Shown here in pieces: positions 60,711-64,000 of a DNA stretch of 64,000 nucleotides. Position 1 is the stretch's first letter. Every line of letters begins with the position of its first letter. The position numbers and the translations under genes were made by a program. This stretch comes from Bacteroidia bacterium. Its GTDB lineage: Bacteria; Bacteroidota; Bacteroidia; NS11-12g; UBA9320. The stretch spans positions 942,198-1,006,197 of the forward strand of contig JAGYJG010000001.1 in the NCBI GenBank assembly GCA_018402155.1, read 5' to 3'. Below the pieces are notes generated by a model that was given only the letters and a program-made list of their open reading frames with translations, ran no database searches and was not told where the DNA came from.

Positions 60711-61142
60711 CTAGCACGGTATTTTATCTACCCTTAGCTGGTGACGGCCACCTTCGTAGATTTCATCTATGTATGTTTTTAGCACTTTTAGAGCTTCTTC
60801 CTCACTCAAAAAACGAGCAGGTATGCAAATTATATTGGCATTGTTATGCTGTTTTATCAGTGCAGCTACTTCAGTATTCCAAGCTAGTCCTGCGCGTATG
60901 CCTTGGTGCTTATTTGCCGTCATGCACACTCCATTGGCACTACCGCAAATCAAAATTCCAAAACTCACTTTTCCAGATTCTACATCACGCGCCACTGGGT
61001 GTACATAGTCTGGGTAGTCTACAGAAGTGCTTCCGTCTGTGCCATGGTTTACAAAATCATACGTATCTGCATATTCTTGTAGTATTCTTTTTTTGAGATC
61101 TGTGCCGGCGTGGTCGTTTCCTATGCTTACTTTTATGTTCAT
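60711..61142 (-). CDS. rpiB: Ribose-5-phosphate isomerase B
   Basis: 143 residues, full length for the RpiB/LacA family. KVSIGNDHAGTDLKKRIL starts the protein, with VDYPDYVHPVARDVESGK near residue 43, the catalytic Cys in ILICGSANGVCMTANKHQGI near 70 and ARFLSEEEALKVLKTYI near 112. It interconverts ribose 5-phosphate and ribulose 5-phosphate. It overlaps the end of tatC by 4 bases, so the pair is co-transcribed. Confidence 0.92.
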   Translation of the reverse strand: MNIKVSIGNDHAGTDLKKRILQEYADTYDFVNHGTDGSTSVDYPDYVHPVARDVESGKVSFGILICGSANGVCMTANKHQGIRAGLAWNTEVAALIKQHNNANIICIPARFLSEEEALKVLKTYIDEIYEGGRHQLRVDKIPC

Positions 61143-61978
61143 TTTTCGGGTAATTCTATGGGTGTTTTTGGAGCTACTTTCCTAGCTATCACTATGCCTA
61201 TTTCATACAGCACTAGTATGGGCATACTTAATATTATTTGGCTAGTTACATCAGGTGGTGTTATGACAGCAGATAAAATCAGTATCACCACAAATGCTAC
61301 TCGACGGTATGCTTTCATAGTATCTGCAGTGAGTATTCCTATTTTGGCTAAAAAGTAGATAACTATGGGCAGTTCAAAAATAACTCCTGCGCCCAAGGTG
61401 AGTAAGCTAATAAAACTAACCACTGAGGCTACCGTAAACTCACGTACTATAGAATCACTCAAGGTATAGGTACCCAAAAAATTGACCGATATCGGCGTCA
61501 ATATGAAGTAGCCAAAAAGTATCCCAATAAAAAACAACAAGGAAGCAAAACCTATAACCAAGCCTGAGTAACGCTTTTCGGTGCTGCGCAGTGCGGGTTT
61601 TATAAACCTGTATATTTCGAACAGAATATATGGCATTGCAAAAATAAGCCCGCCAATGGCTGCTATCATAAAATGCTGATAAAACTGCTCTTGTATGTTC
61701 ACCGTTTTAACTACAAAATCCATATCGCCTATGCACAAGGTTTCTGGTTTTCCTAGTTTTTCACCCAATTGGCATAGTTTTCTAAAACTCCAAAAATCAT
61801 TGCGTGTAGGACCTAGCAATATTGTATCAAAAATATAAGGCCCTTTTACGAAAGCAATAATAGCACCCAACACTATAGCCACTAGAGAGCGTATGAGGTG
61901 CCACCGCAGTGCTTCCACATGCTCCAAAAAAGTCATCTGAGTATCGTACTCATCTACATCTAGTTGGTCTAATGCCAT
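61139..61978 (-). CDS. tatC: Twin-arginine translocase subunit TatC
   Basis: 279 residues with six hydrophobic segments. The N-terminal cytoplasmic part (MTFLEHVEALRWHLIRSLVA) holds the conserved Glu of the signal-peptide site, and FIKPALRSTEKRYSGLVIGF, ILTPISVNFLGTY and TLGAGVIFELPIVIYFLAKI are also typical. It recognises Tat substrates in the inner membrane. It lies between fabG and rpiB, with no other tat gene in the window. Confidence 0.92.
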   Translation of the reverse strand: MALDQLDVDEYDTQMTFLEHVEALRWHLIRSLVAIVLGAIIAFVKGPYIFDTILLGPTRNDFWSFRKLCQLGEKLGKPETLCIGDMDFVVKTVNIQEQFYQHFMIAAIGGLIFAMPYILFEIYRFIKPALRSTEKRYSGLVIGFASLLFFIGILFGYFILTPISVNFLGTYTLSDSIVREFTVASVVSFISLLTLGAGVIFELPIVIYFLAKIGILTADTMKAYRRVAFVVILILSAVITPPDVTSQIILSMPILVLYEIGIVIARKVAPKTPIELPEK

Positions 61979-61992
61979 TGTTACTAAGTCCC

Positions 61993-62742
61993 TTACATTA
62001 ACATACCACCACAGACACTCAGTACTTGTCCGGTGACGTATGATGACAAATCACTGCCCAAATACACACACGCATTGGCCACGTCATTTGTTGTTCCACC
62101 CCTTTTTAGTGGGATGCCTTCAGTCCATTTTTTAAGTGCTTCTTCGCCCAATTCTGCTGTCATTTCGGTCTCTATAAATCCCGGTGTTATCACATTGCAT
62201 CGCACATTTCTGCTGCCCAGCTCTTTAGCCATAGATTTACTAAAACCAATAATGCCGGCCTTGGATGCTGCATAGTTACTTTGTCCTGCATTCCCCATCA
62301 CTCCTACCACGCTGCTCATATTTATGATACTGCCACTTTTTTGTTTCAAAAAGGTGCGCAAACTTGCCTTGGTAAGGTTAAATACTGATTTCAGATTTAC
62401 GTTCATCACCTCATCCCATTGCTCTTCGTTCATACGCATCAGCAGGTTGTCACGGGTGATTCCAGCATTATTTATGAGTATATCTATACGTTCAAAATCA
62501 GCCACCACTTGGTCTACAAATTGTTGCGACGACTCAAAATCTGACGCATTGCTTTGGTAGCCTTTTATTTTTACGCCGTATTTGGTGGTTATCTCTTCTT
62601 CTAGGGCTTTAGCTTTTTCTACACTACTAGCAAAACTAAAAGCAATGTTGCATCCTTGCTCTGCATATTTCTCGGCTATTCCTCTTCCTATGCCTCTACT
62701 GGCTCCGGTTATTATTGCGGTTTTATCGTCTAATAATTTCAT
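61993..62742 (-). CDS. fabG: 3-oxoacyl-ACP reductase
   Basis: 249 residues from the ATG at 62742. An in-frame start at 62778 is less likely. The SDR fold has the NADP site TGASRGIGRGIAEKYA, NNAGITRDNLLMRM near residue 88, the catalytic Ser in INMSSVVGVMG and the catalytic Tyr-Lys in NYAASKAGIIGFSKSMAKE near 155. VITPGFIETEMTAEL and the terminal SYVTGQVLSVCGGMLM are typical of FabG. It reduces 3-oxoacyl-ACP to 3-hydroxyacyl-ACP in fatty acid synthesis. Other SDR roles are possible but less likely. Confidence 0.92.
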   Translation of the reverse strand: MKLLDDKTAIITGASRGIGRGIAEKYAEQGCNIAFSFASSVEKAKALEEEITTKYGVKIKGYQSNASDFESSQQFVDQVVADFERIDILINNAGITRDNLLMRMNEEQWDEVMNVNLKSVFNLTKASLRTFLKQKSGSIINMSSVVGVMGNAGQSNYAASKAGIIGFSKSMAKELGSRNVRCNVITPGFIETEMTAELGEEALKKWTEGIPLKRGGTTNDVANACVYLGSDLSSYVTGQVLSVCGGMLM

Positions 62743-62896
62743 ATCCATTATTCTAAGGTGATAGCAAAGGTATTGCAACTCACCTAAACTTTATATGCAA
62801 TTTGTAAGCAATAATCTAAATTTAGTGCAAATCACATTGCATATGTGAACTTTTTTTAAGGTTTCATTCTGGGCTTTCTAGAAAGTCAAAATGGTT

Positions 62897-63367
62897 TCAA
62901 TTCTTTTTCAATTCAAAGTGAAAAGGTAAAAATTGGCTAACATCCTCTGCCATAAATACCTGCTCAGCTCCATCCCACATCCATATTTTAATGGGGCTTT
63001 GTTGCCTATTTTGTAAATCGCTAATCACTTGTAAACAAGCGGCACAAGGCACTAGCATATTAGGGACTTTGTATTTGGTAGAGGTAGCGTAAACTGCTAT
63101 TTCGGTCACCTTATTAGTATCTAGTGTTTTGGCACTTTCAAAAAGCGCTACACGCTCTGCACATAGACCCGAGGGAAACGATGCATTTTCTTGGTTGCTA
63201 CCCAGCCCTATATGCCCATTGTGATGCAGTACGGAGCACCCTACATAAAATTCTGAATACGGGGCGTAGCTTTGCTGGCTTGCCAATTGTGCTTGTTTCA
63301 ACAAAGCTATTTTATCTGCTGACAGATTTGCCAGGATATATGTTTCTATTTTTACAGTCTTCTCCAC
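62897..63367 (-). CDS. cdd: Cytidine deaminase
   Basis: 156 residues. The zinc motif is present as CAERVALFESAK with the catalytic Glu, and PCAACLQVI. NQENASFPSGL before it and SYAPYSEFYVGCSVLHHNGH near residue 32 are also typical. It deaminates cytidine and deoxycytidine to uridine. It is a single-domain (tetrameric) form. It is divergent from the saccharopine dehydrogenase-like gene. Confidence 0.93.
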   Translation of the reverse strand: MEKTVKIETYILANLSADKIALLKQAQLASQQSYAPYSEFYVGCSVLHHNGHIGLGSNQENASFPSGLCAERVALFESAKTLDTNKVTEIAVYATSTKYKVPNMLVPCAACLQVISDLQNRQQSPIKIWMWDGAEQVFMAEDVSQFLPFHFELKKN

Positions 63368-63452
63368 CTCGTTATTTTGGGTGCAATATCCACATATTCT
63401 TCTGAAATGCTGCTAAATTCAAAATATTTGTGCAGCTTTGACCATACATTAT

Positions 63453-64000
63453 ATGAAGAAAATAGTTGTTTTTGGTGCAGGTTTATCTGCTACCTATTTG
63501 ATAAGTTATCTAGAAGAAAATGCAGCGGAAAACAATTGGCGACTTTACGTTGCTGATAGGGACCTTGCACTTGCCATAGGCAAGTGCAAGTCTGAAAACA
63601 CACAATGTATAGCCATAGATAGCAACGATGATGAAGCAGTAAGCAAATTGATTAGCGGTGCAAGTTTGGTAGTTAGTATGTTGCCAGCATCTTTACACAT
63701 CAGAATAGCTAGGGAGTGCTTATTTCAAAAAATACATCTAGCAACTGCATCTTACCTCTCTGCAGAGCTACAAGAACTAGATGCCGAGATAAAGAAAAAT
63801 GACTTAATATTTTTAAATGAATGTGGATTGGATCCCGGTATAGACCATCTATCTGCTATGAAACTGCTAGACAGTATTCGCTTGCAAGGTGGAGAAATAA
63901 CAGAATTTGAAAGTTTTACTGGCGGCCTAGTAGCACCAGAGTGTGTAGACAATCCGTGGGGATACAAATTCACTTGGAACCCACGTAATGTAGTACTTGC
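63453..64000 (+). CDS. Saccharopine dehydrogenase-like protein (3' end outside window)
   Basis: About 182 residues are visible and the frame remains open to the edge. The start MKKIVVFGAGLSATYLISYL is a Rossmann nucleotide-binding motif. SGASLVVSMLPASLHIRIAR near residue 70 and FLNECGLDPGIDHLSAMKLL near 125 match saccharopine dehydrogenase (glutamate-forming) or the homologous lysine-pathway reductases. The end of the window is at GYKFTWNPRNVVL. The C-terminal domain is not visible, so the exact substrate is uncertain. Confidence 0.85.
   Translation, partial: MKKIVVFGAGLSATYLISYLEENAAENNWRLYVADRDLALAIGKCKSENTQCIAIDSNDDEAVSKLISGASLVVSMLPASLHIRIARECLFQKIHLATASYLSAELQELDAEIKKNDLIFLNECGLDPGIDHLSAMKLLDSIRLQGGEITEFESFTGGLVAPECVDNPWGYKFTWNPRNVVL

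Overview
This is a low-GC chromosomal segment from a member of the Bacteroidota. The evidence is type IX secretion (T9SS) sorting domains, Bacteroidota-type promoter cores (TAnnTTTG), a three-subunit sdhCAB operon, a KtrAB-like K+ system, and families typical of the phylum such as DUF4837, DUF3127, DUF6671, DUF4377 and the N-terminal domain of the large RluA-type proteins. Family or genus cannot be fixed from the sequence.

The left 24.6 kb (1-24638) is an accessory array, almost all on the + strand. It is divided into about a dozen units by palindromic boundary elements. Each unit starts at a GTT, then carries a leader of one of a few types (type I x5, type II x2, a short type III), then one to four genes, and ends in a long imperfect palindrome. 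The outer arms of the palindrome are complementary across the boundary: GGCTATCACCAAC pairs with GTTGGTGATAACC. The 3' arm of each type I and type II unit, and of the MazG/helicase unit, also matches the reverse complement of that unit's OWN 5' end. Three independent sequence versions show this. It is the signature expected of integron gene cassettes bounded by attC sites, although the GTTGG(T/C)G core departs from canonical GTTRRRY and no integrase gene is inside the window. By the orientation, an integrase would lie to the left.

The cargo is mostly exported protein. There are two paralogous pairs of a large secreted protein plus a Cys-rich lipoprotein (2192-4938, 10697-13386). There is a four-gene S74-chaperone/beta-barrel/lipoprotein/T9SS unit (5211-10425). 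Two units combine small Cys-containing secreted proteins with a large, possibly propeller-like protein (13732-15502, 22343-24546). A C10 (streptopain-type) protease lipoprotein is followed by a possible inhibitor (15817-17624). One unit is different: a MazG-like pyrophosphohydrolase with a GIY-YIG/helicase/S24 fusion (18344-20865), a plausible anti-phage cassette. Broken units (17937-18023 and three relics of one short ORF) show turnover.

From 24761 to the end the window is ordinary core genome on both strands: DUF6671, dihydroorotase, KtrA/KtrB, a small envelope cluster, cupin, MTA/SAH nucleosidase, riboflavin synthase, sdhBAC, pyrD, MlaD/MCE, LptD, an orphan RluA N-terminal domain, prfC, a DUF4377-cyclophilin fusion, hydrolase, BaiN-like flavoprotein, two PD40 envelope proteins, LysE, DUF3127, rhomboid, YfcE-type phosphoesterase, purN, DUF4837, MltD-like transglycosylase, alanine dehydrogenase, a 20-residue repeat protein, rpiB, tatC, fabG, cdd and the start of a saccharopine dehydrogenase-like gene. 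No rRNA, tRNA, CRISPR or intact insertion sequence was seen.
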